From assembly GCA_016931915.1 (NCBI GenBank), contig JAFGDU010000062.1, positions 1 through 64,000 of the forward strand: DNA of 64,000 nucleotides, given 5' to 3'. Below are positions 18,044 through 27,467 of this stretch, piece by piece. How positions within the stretch are numbered: the first letter of the stretch is position 1; each line of letters begins with the position of its first letter. This DNA is from Actinomycetota bacterium. Its GTDB lineage: Bacteria > Actinomycetota > Geothermincolia > Geothermincolales > RBG-13-55-18. The notes under the pieces were generated by a model. The model saw only the letters and a list, made by a program, of their open reading frames with translations. It had not been told where the DNA came from and ran no database searches. The position numbers and the translations under genes are program-made.

Positions 18044-18634
18044 CTACAGGGTGCCCTTGGTGGAGGGCACTTCCCGGGAGGATACATCATGGCTGACTGC
18101 CGCCCGCAAGGCTCTTCCGAGCCCTTTGAACACAGCCTCGAGGATATGATGCGGGTTGTCGCCGTACAGGCGTTTTACGTGCAGGGTCAGTCCGCCTGCG
18201 TTCGCCAGTGCCTGCAGGAACTCCCTGACACAGGTAGGATCGAAATCCGCGAGCAGCTGCACCGGCAGGTCCACTTCATAGGAAAGATGCGGCCGTCCCG
18301 ACAGGTCCAGGGCTACGAGGCACAGGGCTTCGTCCATGGGCAGCAATGACCAGCCGTAGCGCGCTATCCCCTTCTTATCACCCAGGGCTTCAGCAAGACT
18401 TTTGCCGAGGCAGAGGCCGACATCCTCCACGGTATGGTGCTGGTCCACCTCCAGGTCGCCTTCGGCCTTCAGGCTCAGGTCAAAAGCGGCATGGTGGGCA
18501 AGCAGCACGAGCATGTGATCGAAGAAGCCTATACCCGTGGAAACGTCCCCTTCTCCCCTTCCGTCGAGGTCTATTTCCAGCATTATGTCCGTCTCGCTGG
18601 TTTTTCTGTGCAGTTGCGATTTTCTCATGGTCAT
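18044..18634 (-). CDS. hisB: Imidazoleglycerol-phosphate dehydratase
   Basis: 196 residues, monofunctional (no HisN phosphatase domain). Both metal-binding repeats are visible: GFFDHMLVLLAHH and DQHHTVEDVG in the first half, and NPHHILEAVFK near residue 165. ATG 18634 or ATG 18628 could be the start; neither has a strong ribosome binding site, consistent with coupling to hisD, whose stop is 17 bases before. hisC, usually found between hisD and hisB, is missing. Confidence 0.95.
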   Translation of the reverse strand: MTMRKSQLHRKTSETDIMLEIDLDGRGEGDVSTGIGFFDHMLVLLAHHAAFDLSLKAEGDLEVDQHHTVEDVGLCLGKSLAEALGDKKGIARYGWSLLPMDEALCLVALDLSGRPHLSYEVDLPVQLLADFDPTCVREFLQALANAGGLTLHVKRLYGDNPHHILEAVFKGLGRALRAAVSHDVSSREVPSTKGTL

Positions 18635-18651
18635 AAGATTAGCATACTATC

Positions 18652-19914
18652 CTAGTGGTATCTCCTGTGCATAGCCTCAGCGTGGTTGAGTAGTCCCTCC
18701 ACCTTAGCGATGGCCTCTACAACAGGGCCCAGGGTCCGGTTCGCCTTGGGATTGGATAATACGATGTTGCTCATCTTCACGAAGTCATACACACCCAGTG
18801 GCGAAGAGAAGCGGGCCGCTCCCTTGGTGGGCAGAACATGGTTCACCCCCACGGCGTAATCCCCCAGCGCTACGGGCGAATCCGTACCCAGGAATACCGC
18901 ACCGGCGTTACGTATCTTCGGGAGTATATCCGTAACGTCCTCCGTGGCGATGAAGAGATGCTCTGGAGCAAGTTCGTTGACCAGTCGCGCCCCCTCATCC
19001 ATGTTTTCGATCAGCACCGCCTGCGGTTGCGCCCCGCCTCCGGGGATCTTGTCCCGTGCGAGTCCTTCCCCGACCTGCCGGATCAGTTCCCCGTCGGTTG
19101 CGATGAGACATGCCCTGGCTCCCGCTCCGTGTTCCATCTGGGCCATGATCTCGAGGATCAGGAATTCCGCGTCGGCAGTTTCATCGGCAAGCACTACCAG
19201 TTCACTGGGTCCGGCAAGCATATCTATGCCTACACGGCCCACAACCTCTCTCTTGGCCAGGGTCACATAGATATTACCGGGGCCCACGATCTTGTCCACC
19301 GCCCTTATGGTCTCCGTTCCCAGGGCCAGCGCCGCAACTGCCTGCGCTCCTCCCACACGATAGATCTCCTCGATCTCGAGGGTCTGAAGGGCGAACAGCG
19401 TATGGGGGCTTATCTCTCCGCTCTGCGACGGTGGCACGCATACCGCAATCTCCGATACGCCCGCCACCCTGGCGGGGATCACCGTCATCAAGGCGGTGGA
19501 GGGATACGAGGCATTGCCGCCCGGTATGTATACGCCTACCCTGTCCAGGGGTTTGGTCATCTGACCTACCCTCGCCCCCTCGCTCGAGTCCCAGAACTGC
19601 GATTCCCAGCTCTGATGCCGGTGGAAGGAGGTAATGGATTTCGCCGCCGCCTTTATGGCATTGGTGAAATCGCGGCCCAAGGTTTCCGCACATCGCGACA
19701 GATCCGCGGAGGCTACGCGCAAGCCTCTGGCTGTAAGGTCGACGCCGTCAAATCTACGCGTCAAATCCAGGAGAGCATCATCGCCCCCGCCTCGGACCTG
19801 TGCAATTATCGCCCGTACCTCGTCGACCGGGCCCTCTTCCATCCAGAAATCCCATCCGAGGGCTTGCCTGAGGGTCTCGGTATCGTCGTATTCGTTGCTG
19901 TCAAATACTCTCAA
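18652..19914 (-). CDS. hisD: Histidinol dehydrogenase
   Basis: 420 residues. Oxidises histidinol to histidine in two NAD-dependent steps. Conserved strings include VGVYIPGGNASYPST, GGAQAVAALALG, the zinc/NAD region DMLAGPSELVVLAD and EHLFIATED, and GDYAVGVNHVLPTKGAARF near the C-terminus. TTG 19914 has GGAGG five bases upstream. Separated from dnaE by 73 bases; first of the his genes in the direction of transcription. Confidence 0.96.
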   Translation of the reverse strand: MRVFDSNEYDDTETLRQALGWDFWMEEGPVDEVRAIIAQVRGGGDDALLDLTRRFDGVDLTARGLRVASADLSRCAETLGRDFTNAIKAAAKSITSFHRHQSWESQFWDSSEGARVGQMTKPLDRVGVYIPGGNASYPSTALMTVIPARVAGVSEIAVCVPPSQSGEISPHTLFALQTLEIEEIYRVGGAQAVAALALGTETIRAVDKIVGPGNIYVTLAKREVVGRVGIDMLAGPSELVVLADETADAEFLILEIMAQMEHGAGARACLIATDGELIRQVGEGLARDKIPGGGAQPQAVLIENMDEGARLVNELAPEHLFIATEDVTDILPKIRNAGAVFLGTDSPVALGDYAVGVNHVLPTKGAARFSSPLGVYDFVKMSNIVLSNPKANRTLGPVVEAIAKVEGLLNHAEAMHRRYH

Positions 19915-19987
19915 GACCGCCTCCGACCTCGCTCTAAAAAGTCAGACCATACCTCGTATGCACCGCAAGTTTGCCCGCATTATTGCT

Positions 19988-22900
19988 CTATTCCAACATG
20001 ATACAGCCATCGCCAAGGAGGGCCAGGACCTCGGCGTAGAGGGAGCTGTCCGGGCTGACGCAGTACTCCTCGGGAAGCTTGAACACCCTTACGGCTTCCT
20101 CGGTCATGAGCTTCAGTTTAACAGCAGTGCCGCCAGGGTGCCTCCCCAGGATCTTCTTTAATTCTCCCATTGTCTCTATCTCCGCCTGCGAGTTCCACAT
20201 GTTGATATACAGGTCGCATTCCTCCGGACTCTTGAGGCGCGGCTCCGAGACATCCAGGGCCACAACCCTTACCGCAGCCACCTCCTCGTCCCTTTCTCCC
20301 GCCTCGACCCTGGCCTTTACACATATTATGCGATCTTCCTCGAGGTATTCCTTGTGCTGCAGATAGAGGGCGGGGAATACGGTGACCTCGACCCTGCCCG
20401 TTAGATCCTCGAGGTTCAGGTTGGCCATGAGTTCGTTCTTGCGGGTCAGCCGCTGTGTTTTTTTGGTTATTATGCCTCCTATCCACTTCACGGCCCCATC
20501 GCCTAGTTCCGACAGGTCGGCGATATCGCTCTCCACGTAGCGTTTCAACATCTCCTTTACCTGCATCAACGGATGGTCGGTAACGTATATGCCCAACATC
20601 TCCTTTTCGTAGGCGAGGAGCCTGTCCCTGGGAAGCTCCTCCTCGACGGGGTTGGCGGCAAGCGGGTCATCCTCCTCGTCCTCGAAAAGGGAGTGCTGTC
20701 CCTCGTCGAGCAGGCGCTGCTTCTCGGCCGCGAGATCGGCGACTCGATCATGGACTTTGAGCAGGTGGTTCCTGGTCAGTCCGAGATAATCGAATGCACC
20801 GCTCTTGATCAGGCTCTCAAGCGCTCGCTTGTTCACGGTGCCCGAACCCACCCGCTGGCAGAAATCCAGCAGGGATTCGTATGGACCGCCTTCCCGGCGC
20901 TGGGCGATAACCTTTTCAGCTGCGCCCTCCCCGAGATTGCGTACCGCTGAAAGCCCGAAACGGATACCCTCCTCTACCGGGGTGAACTCCTTCAGGCTCT
21001 CGTTGATGTCCGGCGGCAGTATCCGGATACCCATCTTGAGACACTCGTTTACGAAGACCGGGACCTTGTCCTTGTTCCCGGTTACGCTGGTCAGGTTGGC
21101 CGCCATGAACTCCTTCGGAAAATGGGCCTTGAGGTAAGCGGTCTGGTAAGAGATCACCGCATAGGCGGTGGAGTGGCTCTTGTTGAAGCCATACTCGCCG
21201 AAGTGCTTTACCAGTTCGAACAGCTTATCCGCGAGACGGTGCGTATAACCACCCTTTACCATGCCCCCCACGAACTTGTCTTTCTGCTCTTTCATCTGCT
21301 CGGCCTTGCTCTTGGCCACCACTCCGCGCAACCCGTCGGCTTCGGCCATGGTATATCCAGCCAATTCCACCGCCAGCTGCATGACCTGCTCCTGGTAGAG
21401 AATGATGCCGTTGGTCTCATTGAGCAGCGGTTCGAGGTCGGCATGAAGATACTCCGCCGGCATGCGACCGTGTTTGCGCCCCACGAAGTCCTTTACCATG
21501 CCGCTCTTGAGCGGTCCTGGGCGGTAAAGGGCGAGGACGGCAATGAGATCCTCGAAACAGTCGGGGCGCAGATCCTGCAGCAGAGAACGCATGCCCGGGC
21601 TCTCCAACTGGAAAACGCCGATGGATTCCCCGCGCTGCAGCAGTTCATAGGTCTTGGGGTCATCAAGGGGGATACGGTCGAGATCGACCCTGATGCCATG
21701 GACGCGCTGGATGTTCTCCAGGGTGTCGCTGATCACCGTCAAGGTGCGCAGGCCGAGGAAATCCATCTTGAGCAGCCCTATTGACTGGATGGCGTCCATA
21801 TCGAACTGGGTTACTACCTCCTCTTCGGATCCACGCCGCTGCAACGGGGTATAGAGAGAGAGCTCGTTATCGGCTATAACCACCCCGGCGGCGTGAATGC
21901 CGTCCTGGCGGGTTATCCCCTCCAGTTTGCGCGCAGTCTCTATGATTTTCCTGTACAACTCGTCGTTTTCGAAGGCGTCCCGCAGCTCGGGGGAGGTCTC
22001 CAACGCTTTGTCCAGGGTGATGTTGAGCACCTCCGGTACCATCTTTGCCAGGCGGTCGACTTTGCCGTATTCCATGTTGTATACCCTGCCGGCATCGCGT
22101 ATGGCGGCTCGCGGCTTCATAGTGGAGAAGGTAACGATCTGCGCCACGCGGTCTTCGCCGTACTTGTTCCTCACGTACTCGATCACCTCGGGACGGCGCT
22201 TGTAGCAGAAGTCGATGTCTATATCCGGCAGCGTACGACGTGAGGGATTGAGGAAACGTTCGAAGAGCAGCCCATAGCGGATGGGGTCGACCGTGGTTAT
22301 TCCCAGGCAAAAGGCGACCAGTGAGCCGGCGGCCGAGCCGCGGCCCGGTCCAACGATGATACCGTTCTCCTTGGCATACTTGATGAAATCCCACACGATG
22401 AGGAAATACCCGGAAAAACCCATATCGGTGATGACGGAGAGTTCATACCGCAGGCGCTCCTCCAAATCCGGCGTAACGTCCGAGTAAAGCTTTACCAGGC
22501 CCTCCCAGGCCAGTTTCTCCAGATAATCGTCCAGGTCGTATCCGTCAGGCACCTGGTATTTCGGCAGCAGGTAGCGACCGAAATCAATCTCTATCTCGCA
22601 CCTTTCCGCGATATCCACGGTATTGGCCAAGGCTTCAGGGACTTCACGGAAGAGATCGCTCATCTCGTCAAAGTCTTTGAGGTAGAACTGGTCGTTGGAG
22701 AATCTCAAACGGTCTTCCTGGTCAAGGGTTGAGTTTGTCTGGATGCACAGCAGCACATCGTGATAGATACTGTCCTCCCTGCTCACGTAATGGAGATCGT
22801 TGGTAGCGATTACGGCTATTCCCAACTCGCGGCCGAGCTGGATCAGACCGGGCGCGATCTTCTTTTCCTCGGGCAGGGAGTGGTCCATGATCTCGATGAA

Positions 22901-23416
22901 GAAGTTGTTCTCGCCGAATATGGACGTATATTCACGCGCCGCCTCGGCCGCTCCTTCGTAGTCATCTGCGAGGAGACGGGCTGCGATCTCACCCTTCAGG
23001 CATGCCGAACAACCTATTATCCCAGCGTGATATTGGCGCAGGAGCTCCTTGTCGATACGGGGCTTGTAATAATAGCCGTCCATGAAGGATGCCGTCACCA
23101 GCCTCATGAGGTTGCGGTATCCATCCAGATTCTCCGCGAGGAGCAGAAGGTGATAATTGGGGTCTTCCTTCACCGGCTTGCGGTCGAAGCGCGATCCCAG
23201 GGTAAGATACGCCTCTACTCCCAGTATGGGCTTTACGCCCATCTCCATCGCTGTCTTGTAAAACGGCACAACGCCGTACATCCCGCCATGGTCCGTTATG
23301 GCGAGGGCTTCGAATCCCTTATCCCGGGCCGAGGATATCAGGTCAGGGATGCGAGCGGCTCCGTCAAGCATGGAGAACTCCGTGTGGTTGTGCAGGTGAA
23401 CGAAGGGAACCCCCAA
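19988..23416 (-). CDS. dnaE: DNA polymerase III alpha subunit
   Basis: 1142 residues, the main replicative polymerase or a DnaE1-type copy. The N-terminal PHP domain keeps its metal ligands (HLHNHTEFSMLDG, ITDHGGMYG), suggesting a PHP proofreading activity typical of actinobacterial DnaE1. The catalytic acidic triad lies in PDIDIDF near residue 395. A helix-hairpin-helix region and an OB-fold (about residues 985-1065) follow. Start is TTG 23416, seven bases after GGAGG. Upstream of the his operon and divergent from the nuclease gene at 23596. Confidence 0.96.
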   Translation of the reverse strand: MGVPFVHLHNHTEFSMLDGAARIPDLISSARDKGFEALAITDHGGMYGVVPFYKTAMEMGVKPILGVEAYLTLGSRFDRKPVKEDPNYHLLLLAENLDGYRNLMRLVTASFMDGYYYKPRIDKELLRQYHAGIIGCSACLKGEIAARLLADDYEGAAEAAREYTSIFGENNFFIEIMDHSLPEEKKIAPGLIQLGRELGIAVIATNDLHYVSREDSIYHDVLLCIQTNSTLDQEDRLRFSNDQFYLKDFDEMSDLFREVPEALANTVDIAERCEIEIDFGRYLLPKYQVPDGYDLDDYLEKLAWEGLVKLYSDVTPDLEERLRYELSVITDMGFSGYFLIVWDFIKYAKENGIIVGPGRGSAAGSLVAFCLGITTVDPIRYGLLFERFLNPSRRTLPDIDIDFCYKRRPEVIEYVRNKYGEDRVAQIVTFSTMKPRAAIRDAGRVYNMEYGKVDRLAKMVPEVLNITLDKALETSPELRDAFENDELYRKIIETARKLEGITRQDGIHAAGVVIADNELSLYTPLQRRGSEEEVVTQFDMDAIQSIGLLKMDFLGLRTLTVISDTLENIQRVHGIRVDLDRIPLDDPKTYELLQRGESIGVFQLESPGMRSLLQDLRPDCFEDLIAVLALYRPGPLKSGMVKDFVGRKHGRMPAEYLHADLEPLLNETNGIILYQEQVMQLAVELAGYTMAEADGLRGVVAKSKAEQMKEQKDKFVGGMVKGGYTHRLADKLFELVKHFGEYGFNKSHSTAYAVISYQTAYLKAHFPKEFMAANLTSVTGNKDKVPVFVNECLKMGIRILPPDINESLKEFTPVEEGIRFGLSAVRNLGEGAAEKVIAQRREGGPYESLLDFCQRVGSGTVNKRALESLIKSGAFDYLGLTRNHLLKVHDRVADLAAEKQRLLDEGQHSLFEDEEDDPLAANPVEEELPRDRLLAYEKEMLGIYVTDHPLMQVKEMLKRYVESDIADLSELGDGAVKWIGGIITKKTQRLTRKNELMANLNLEDLTGRVEVTVFPALYLQHKEYLEEDRIICVKARVEAGERDEEVAAVRVVALDVSEPRLKSPEECDLYINMWNSQAEIETMGELKKILGRHPGGTAVKLKLMTEEAVRVFKLPEEYCVSPDSSLYAEVLALLGDGCIMLE

Positions 23417-23595
23417 AATCAGACCTCCGCTAACAATATCTTGTGTCTATACCGTCGCTGGAAACATGATATAAGATGCGTATGACAAAAACCCATATTC
23501 TGAACCCACACCGGGATGGGATGATTATGCTATTATATCTTTCCCCGCAGACAGGCGCTTTCCTTGGGCCAGTGACGGAGTAGAGGGAGTCGGTC

Positions 23596-24462
23596 TTGCA
23601 TTTGAGGTTGAGCTACTCGGCGATCAGCGCCTACGAAAAATGCCCGCTCTCCTATCGCTTCCAGTATGTGGACGGCCTCGAGGTAGAACCTACCCCTTAT
23701 CTTTCCTTTGGGCGAAGCCTTCACGCGGCTCTGGAGTGGTTTTACGGCCGCGAGATCCCCGAACCCCCGACCCTGGAGAGCCTTCTGGAGTACCTCGACA
23801 CCTGCTGGGAGAGCGAGGGTTACGCGAGCATAGACGAGGAGCGCTCTTACCTGAATAACGCCCGCGAGGTACTCACCCATTACTATTACACCAACCTTGA
23901 GGGCTTCCGCCTCCCGATGGCGGTAGAGGAGCGCTTCGAGATAGACATGCATGACTTCGTGCTCTCCGGGGTAATCGACCGCGTGGACTGCCACCCGGAT
24001 GGGACTTACGAGATCCTCGATTACAAGACCAGCCGCCGCCTGCCGGAGATAGGCCGCCTGCGTGAAGACCTGCAACTTCCCATCTACCAGTTGGCTTGCG
24101 GCGAGGTGTGGGGCATAATCCCCTCCAAGCTCACCTTTTACTATCTCATACCGAACAAGCGCTACACGACCAGATCGCTGGATAAAAAAGCCTTGTCGCG
24201 TGTCAAGGAGCGCATGCTGCGCGTGGCTGAGTCGATATCCTGCAGCGACTTTCCCGCAACGCCGAACCGTCTCTGCCCCTGGTGTTCCTTCGAGGACGTC
24301 TGCCCAGAGAGGATTTCCGCGCCTGAGGCGGGAGAAAAGTATATGATACGCCGCCGGGCTCTCCTGAAACGCAAGGGTAAGCTGGAAGAAGCCATAGCGC
24401 GCCTGGAGGAAGAAATGCGCGAGGAGGGTATCTCTATCGTGGATGGCGATGAAGGGTCATGA
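23596..24462 (+). CDS. PD-(D/E)XK nuclease with Fe-S cluster motif (RecB/AddB/Cas4-like)
   Basis: 288 residues. Nuclease fold motifs run in order: SAYEKCPLSYRF with the first Cys (about residue 17), GVIDRVD, EILDYKT (the D-x-K catalytic strand) and the RecB-type QLPIYQ. CPWCSFEDVC near residue 230 supplies three more Cys, giving the four-Cys iron-sulfur pattern of AddB and Cas4. A C-terminal coiled coil follows. Start is TTG 23596 with GAGGGAG six bases upstream. No CRISPR or add genes are nearby, so it is a stand-alone RecB-family exonuclease, probably in DNA repair. Confidence 0.85.
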   Translation: MHLRLSYSAISAYEKCPLSYRFQYVDGLEVEPTPYLSFGRSLHAALEWFYGREIPEPPTLESLLEYLDTCWESEGYASIDEERSYLNNAREVLTHYYYTNLEGFRLPMAVEERFEIDMHDFVLSGVIDRVDCHPDGTYEILDYKTSRRLPEIGRLREDLQLPIYQLACGEVWGIIPSKLTFYYLIPNKRYTTRSLDKKALSRVKERMLRVAESISCSDFPATPNRLCPWCSFEDVCPERISAPEAGEKYMIRRRALLKRKGKLEEAIARLEEEMREEGISIVDGDEGS

Positions 24463-24504
24463 CCCGGGTTGAACCTGCGCTTCGGCAGTCTCGGCCGCCA
24501 CTCC

Positions 24505-25836
24505 CTATAGGGGCTTTGCAGCCAAAAGCGTGCTTATCATCCTGCGGGGAAGGATTTTTGTGCGGTTGTCCCTGGATGCCAATGCATTGGCCAATACTCT
24601 GGCAATACCCTCGAAGAGGTGGGCATCCTTTTCGTCGAAATGCCTGCCCCGCTCGTCATCGGCATGTTTCTTGTTCACGGCGCATATCGCCCCGATAGCC
24701 TCCCTGCCCGACGGTATCAGAGGTGAGCAGAGCATGTTCTCGATATCGTTGTAGTCGCTGGATACGAAATGCGGATCGGTGCTTGGATCCACCAGGTTGG
24801 CAGTATTCCCCTCCCTAACGCACCATCCCGCCACTCCCTCGCCGGTGCGGAAAGAACGACCCCTATCCTCCGGATTAACGCGCCGGCCATAGGTCGACAG
24901 CGTGCGCAGCGATCCCCTGCCGTCATCGACCAGCAGGGAAACGCGGTCGGCATCAACGCTCTTGGCAACGCAAGCAAGCGCTCCCAGCAGCCCTTTGTTC
25001 ATATCATCGCTATGCATGGTGCTCCAGTATACGGTGTCCCTGAGCACCTGTTCCGCCGTTTTCTCCCCCACATGAGCATAGCGGCGCTTCTCGGCCACCA
25101 CGGGGAGGATATCCGTGAAGAGTGATGTGATGAACGAAACGTCTATATGGTAGCTTCCGTTCCTGTTTACGCAGACCAACACGTATTCGTCATCACCCAG
25201 CGCGTAGAGGTACTTGACGTGGTGCGCGGTATCCAGGAGGCCCCTGTCCTTTATCAACTCTCCTTCCACCACCATGTTCTGAATCCCGGATGCCTCGGTC
25301 ATACCGGCCTTGACACCGTTCGTCCCGCGCTGGCAATCCCACAGCATCTCCGAGCAGCCTTCACTCAGCAGGTAGGCGCCGCACGGTGTGCCCTCGCTGC
25401 GATATATGATATCCAGAAGAAGCTCCAGGCACTCCTCCCACGATTCCGCCTTCAGGGCGGCGATCATCATCTGCAGGCGTACACCGACCTCGCTCTCACC
25501 CTCGCCCTCGCTTTTCTCGCTTTTACGTTTGTATGAGATGTGGGCGTTTACCACGGAAGCAAAGTAAGGAGAACCATGTTTTCTCTGTTCATCCACGCGC
25601 TTTCTAGCCAGGAGATTGCCTGCGAGCGGCGGCAGGTAGCTGTATATTGTGTGCCCGCCTTTCTCCGTTTTTGCAAGTATGCGCAGTTCAACCAGGGCAT
25701 CCATCTGCCGTTCGACCTGGTGTACGGAGCGATTGAGCCTCTTTGCCATAGCCTCGCAAGTCGCAACGGTGTCTGGGCAATGGCTGAAACAGGAGATGAG
25801 TTCTATCCTGATCACCCTGTCCGGTATGCCTGTCAT
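24505..25836 (-). CDS. Winged-helix and GAF domain protein, possible regulator
   Basis: 443 residues. Residues 1-85 look like a winged helix-turn-helix; they align well with the small protein encoded at 26116 (shared IRIELIS, a QM spacing and a LV-L-IL string). Residues about 115-250 form an unassigned sensory-like alpha/beta region, and 265-430 a GAF domain (GVAGWCVREG, SPLIPSGREAIGAICAVNKK). ATG 25836 follows GAGG at six bases; an open frame upstream is not needed. It may sense a small ligand or redox state. The target and signal are unknown. Confidence 0.75.
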   Translation of the reverse strand: MTGIPDRVIRIELISCFSHCPDTVATCEAMAKRLNRSVHQVERQMDALVELRILAKTEKGGHTIYSYLPPLAGNLLARKRVDEQRKHGSPYFASVVNAHISYKRKSEKSEGEGESEVGVRLQMMIAALKAESWEECLELLLDIIYRSEGTPCGAYLLSEGCSEMLWDCQRGTNGVKAGMTEASGIQNMVVEGELIKDRGLLDTAHHVKYLYALGDDEYVLVCVNRNGSYHIDVSFITSLFTDILPVVAEKRRYAHVGEKTAEQVLRDTVYWSTMHSDDMNKGLLGALACVAKSVDADRVSLLVDDGRGSLRTLSTYGRRVNPEDRGRSFRTGEGVAGWCVREGNTANLVDPSTDPHFVSSDYNDIENMLCSPLIPSGREAIGAICAVNKKHADDERGRHFDEKDAHLFEGIARVLANALASRDNRTKILPRRMISTLLAAKPL

Positions 25837-25881
25837 TTTAGTCCTCTTATCTCCTATACAAAACCCATCTGCTCTATACAG

Positions 25882-25910
25882 ATTATGGTAGAGTTTTAGG
25901 GCTTTGTGAA
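25882..25910 (-). promoter_or_regulatory. Candidate promoter of the winged-helix/GAF gene
   Basis: Minus-strand -35 TTCACA (25910-25905), 17-base spacer, -10 CATAAT (25887-25882), each five of six matches to sigma-70-type consensus. The heptamer TGTATAG occurs twice between this site and the start codon, possibly an operator or chance. Confidence 0.5.
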
Positions 25911-26115
25911 CAAAAATCCCGCGAACGGATGGATTCGGGTACTCAAAGGTAACATTTGACGGAGAAACGGTTGGCCTCATTTTCTGGCGGTTTGCCGTTA
26001 AACCGCCTGATAAAAGGCGGGACATGATCTGCGGCTGTAACCGTGCTGCGGGCATCCGTCCTGTTGGCACTGTCGTGATGCCGATCATCGCCGTTGACGC
26101 ATAAAAGCACTGTCT

Positions 26116-26400
26116 TTACCTGGCGGTTCTCCTTACCACGTATGCCGCTACGGAGTGGGGCGGCTTATAGCGATATCGGCTATTTCCGTTAAGGGGGGTT
26201 TCCTCGAGGATATGCAACTGTACCAGCTTATTCATCTGTGCCATGACCCTGTAAGGGTCTCTCCCGATGGCATCCGCCAATTCCGTGGCGGTACCGTAGA
26301 GGCCCGGGTTGCGGTGGAAATGAGATATAAGCTCGATGCGTATCATGCTGTCGGATACGCCGTTCCAGTTCGAGCTGCGGTTCTCTTTTATCTCCGACAT
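26116..26400 (-). CDS. Stand-alone winged-helix protein, paralogue of the 24505 N-terminus
   Basis: 94 residues, essentially one winged helix. From residue 19 it parallels residues 8-85 of the neighbouring GAF protein: MIRIELISHF against VIRIELISCF, then QMNKLVQLHIL against QMDALVELRIL. The tail is basic (VVRRTAR). ATG 26400 is about ten bases after AGGAG. Likely DNA-binding; it may compete or heterodimerise with the larger protein. No known family name can be given. Confidence 0.7.
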   Translation of the reverse strand: MSEIKENRSSNWNGVSDSMIRIELISHFHRNPGLYGTATELADAIGRDPYRVMAQMNKLVQLHILEETPLNGNSRYRYKPPHSVAAYVVRRTAR

Positions 26401-26545
26401 CAGAAGTTATCTCCTTTCGATACAATAATCAGTTGTTTGTTCATCGTTATTAAGTAAAATCCCGAAAACGAGCTAATACGGCTGTTGAATGGTCGTTTTC
26501 AGCCATGAGAGGAGTAGCAGAAAATGGAAGAGCCTGGAGCTGGCC

Positions 26546-27466
26546 CTAAGTGGCCTCCAGCCCGCGCAGTGCCTGCTCCAGGTCTGCTGGAAGTGGATCC
26601 ATAAAACTCATCTCTTCGCCGCTGGTGGGGTGGGGAAACGACAGGCGATAGGCGTGCAGGAACTGCCTTTCCAGCCCCGATTCCCTCTCCAGACTGCCGC
26701 TCATCCCGTATTCCCTGTCACCGACCACGGGATGGCCGATATATGAGAGGTGTACGCGTATCTGGTGGGTGCGCCCGGTCACCAGCTCGACCTCGAGCAA
26801 AGCGCAGTTCTCGAACTCCCGTTCTACCTTGAAATGCGTGACCGCCTTCCTCCCCGCATCGCCCGTCACGGACATGCGCTTGCGGTTTCGCGTGTCCCTC
26901 CCGACGGGAGCATCGATGGTGCCCAGTCGGGTTGCCGGGATACCGTGTACCAGGGCAAGGTATAGGCGCTTGAGCTGCCGCTTTCCTACCATTTCCTGCA
27001 GGCGCAGGTGAGAGGCATCGTTCTTTGCCACCACCATGAGCCCTGAAGTATCCCGGTCGAGACGGTGCACGATGCCGGGACGCAGCACACCGCCTATTCC
27101 AGACAGGTCATCGAGGGTATAGAGCAGGGCGTTTACCAGGGTGCCGTCCGCGTGCCCCGCTGCCGGGTGCACGACCAGTCCCGCAGGCTTGGATACAACC
27201 GCCAGGTCGCGGTCCTGATACAGTATTTCTATGGGTATGTCCTGGGGAACCGGCTCCGCCGCCGTAGGTTCCGGGAGCTCTAACTCCACGCATTCTCCCG
27301 GCTGCACTCGGTGGTTTTTTGGCTGTATCGCGCCATCTACCTTGACGGCACCGGTAACGATCAGTCGCTGCGCCTGGGTTCTGGTCATTGCGGTGAGCCT
27401 GGCGACGAATTGGTCGAGCCTATCTCCCTTTTCCTCGGCCGAGACGTAGAGCTTCAGGGGATGCAC
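26546..27466 (-). CDS. rluD: RluD-type 23S rRNA pseudouridine synthase
   Basis: 306 residues. An N-terminal S4 domain (RLDQFVARLTAMTRTQAQRLI) is followed by the RluA-family catalytic domain. The catalytic Asp is in HRLDRDTSGLMVVAK, and GRTHQIRVHL, the C-terminal motif, is present. GTG 27466 lies one base after the lgt stop with GGAGG nine bases upstream; the open frame extends further up but that overlaps lgt. Specificity (RluD against RluA/C) is inferred from the S4 domain and overall pattern. Confidence 0.9.
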   Translation of the reverse strand: MHPLKLYVSAEEKGDRLDQFVARLTAMTRTQAQRLIVTGAVKVDGAIQPKNHRVQPGECVELELPEPTAAEPVPQDIPIEILYQDRDLAVVSKPAGLVVHPAAGHADGTLVNALLYTLDDLSGIGGVLRPGIVHRLDRDTSGLMVVAKNDASHLRLQEMVGKRQLKRLYLALVHGIPATRLGTIDAPVGRDTRNRKRMSVTGDAGRKAVTHFKVEREFENCALLEVELVTGRTHQIRVHLSYIGHPVVGDREYGMSGSLERESGLERQFLHAYRLSFPHPTSGEEMSFMDPLPADLEQALRGLEAT

Positions 27467-27467
27467 A

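Noticed and set aside
18838-20001. 387-codon open frame on the plus strand
   Set aside because: Antisense to hisD, which has clear family motifs. The frame has no recognisable domain.
23596-24462. Cas4 as part of a CRISPR system
   Set aside because: Fe-S nuclease motifs fit Cas4, AddB and RecB-like families, but there are no cas genes and no repeat-spacer array in the window.
25986-26007. Hairpin GGCGGTTT-GCCGTT-AAACCGCC as a terminator
   Set aside because: Good 8-bp stem, but no T-run follows on either strand. It may be an operator; nothing supports that.
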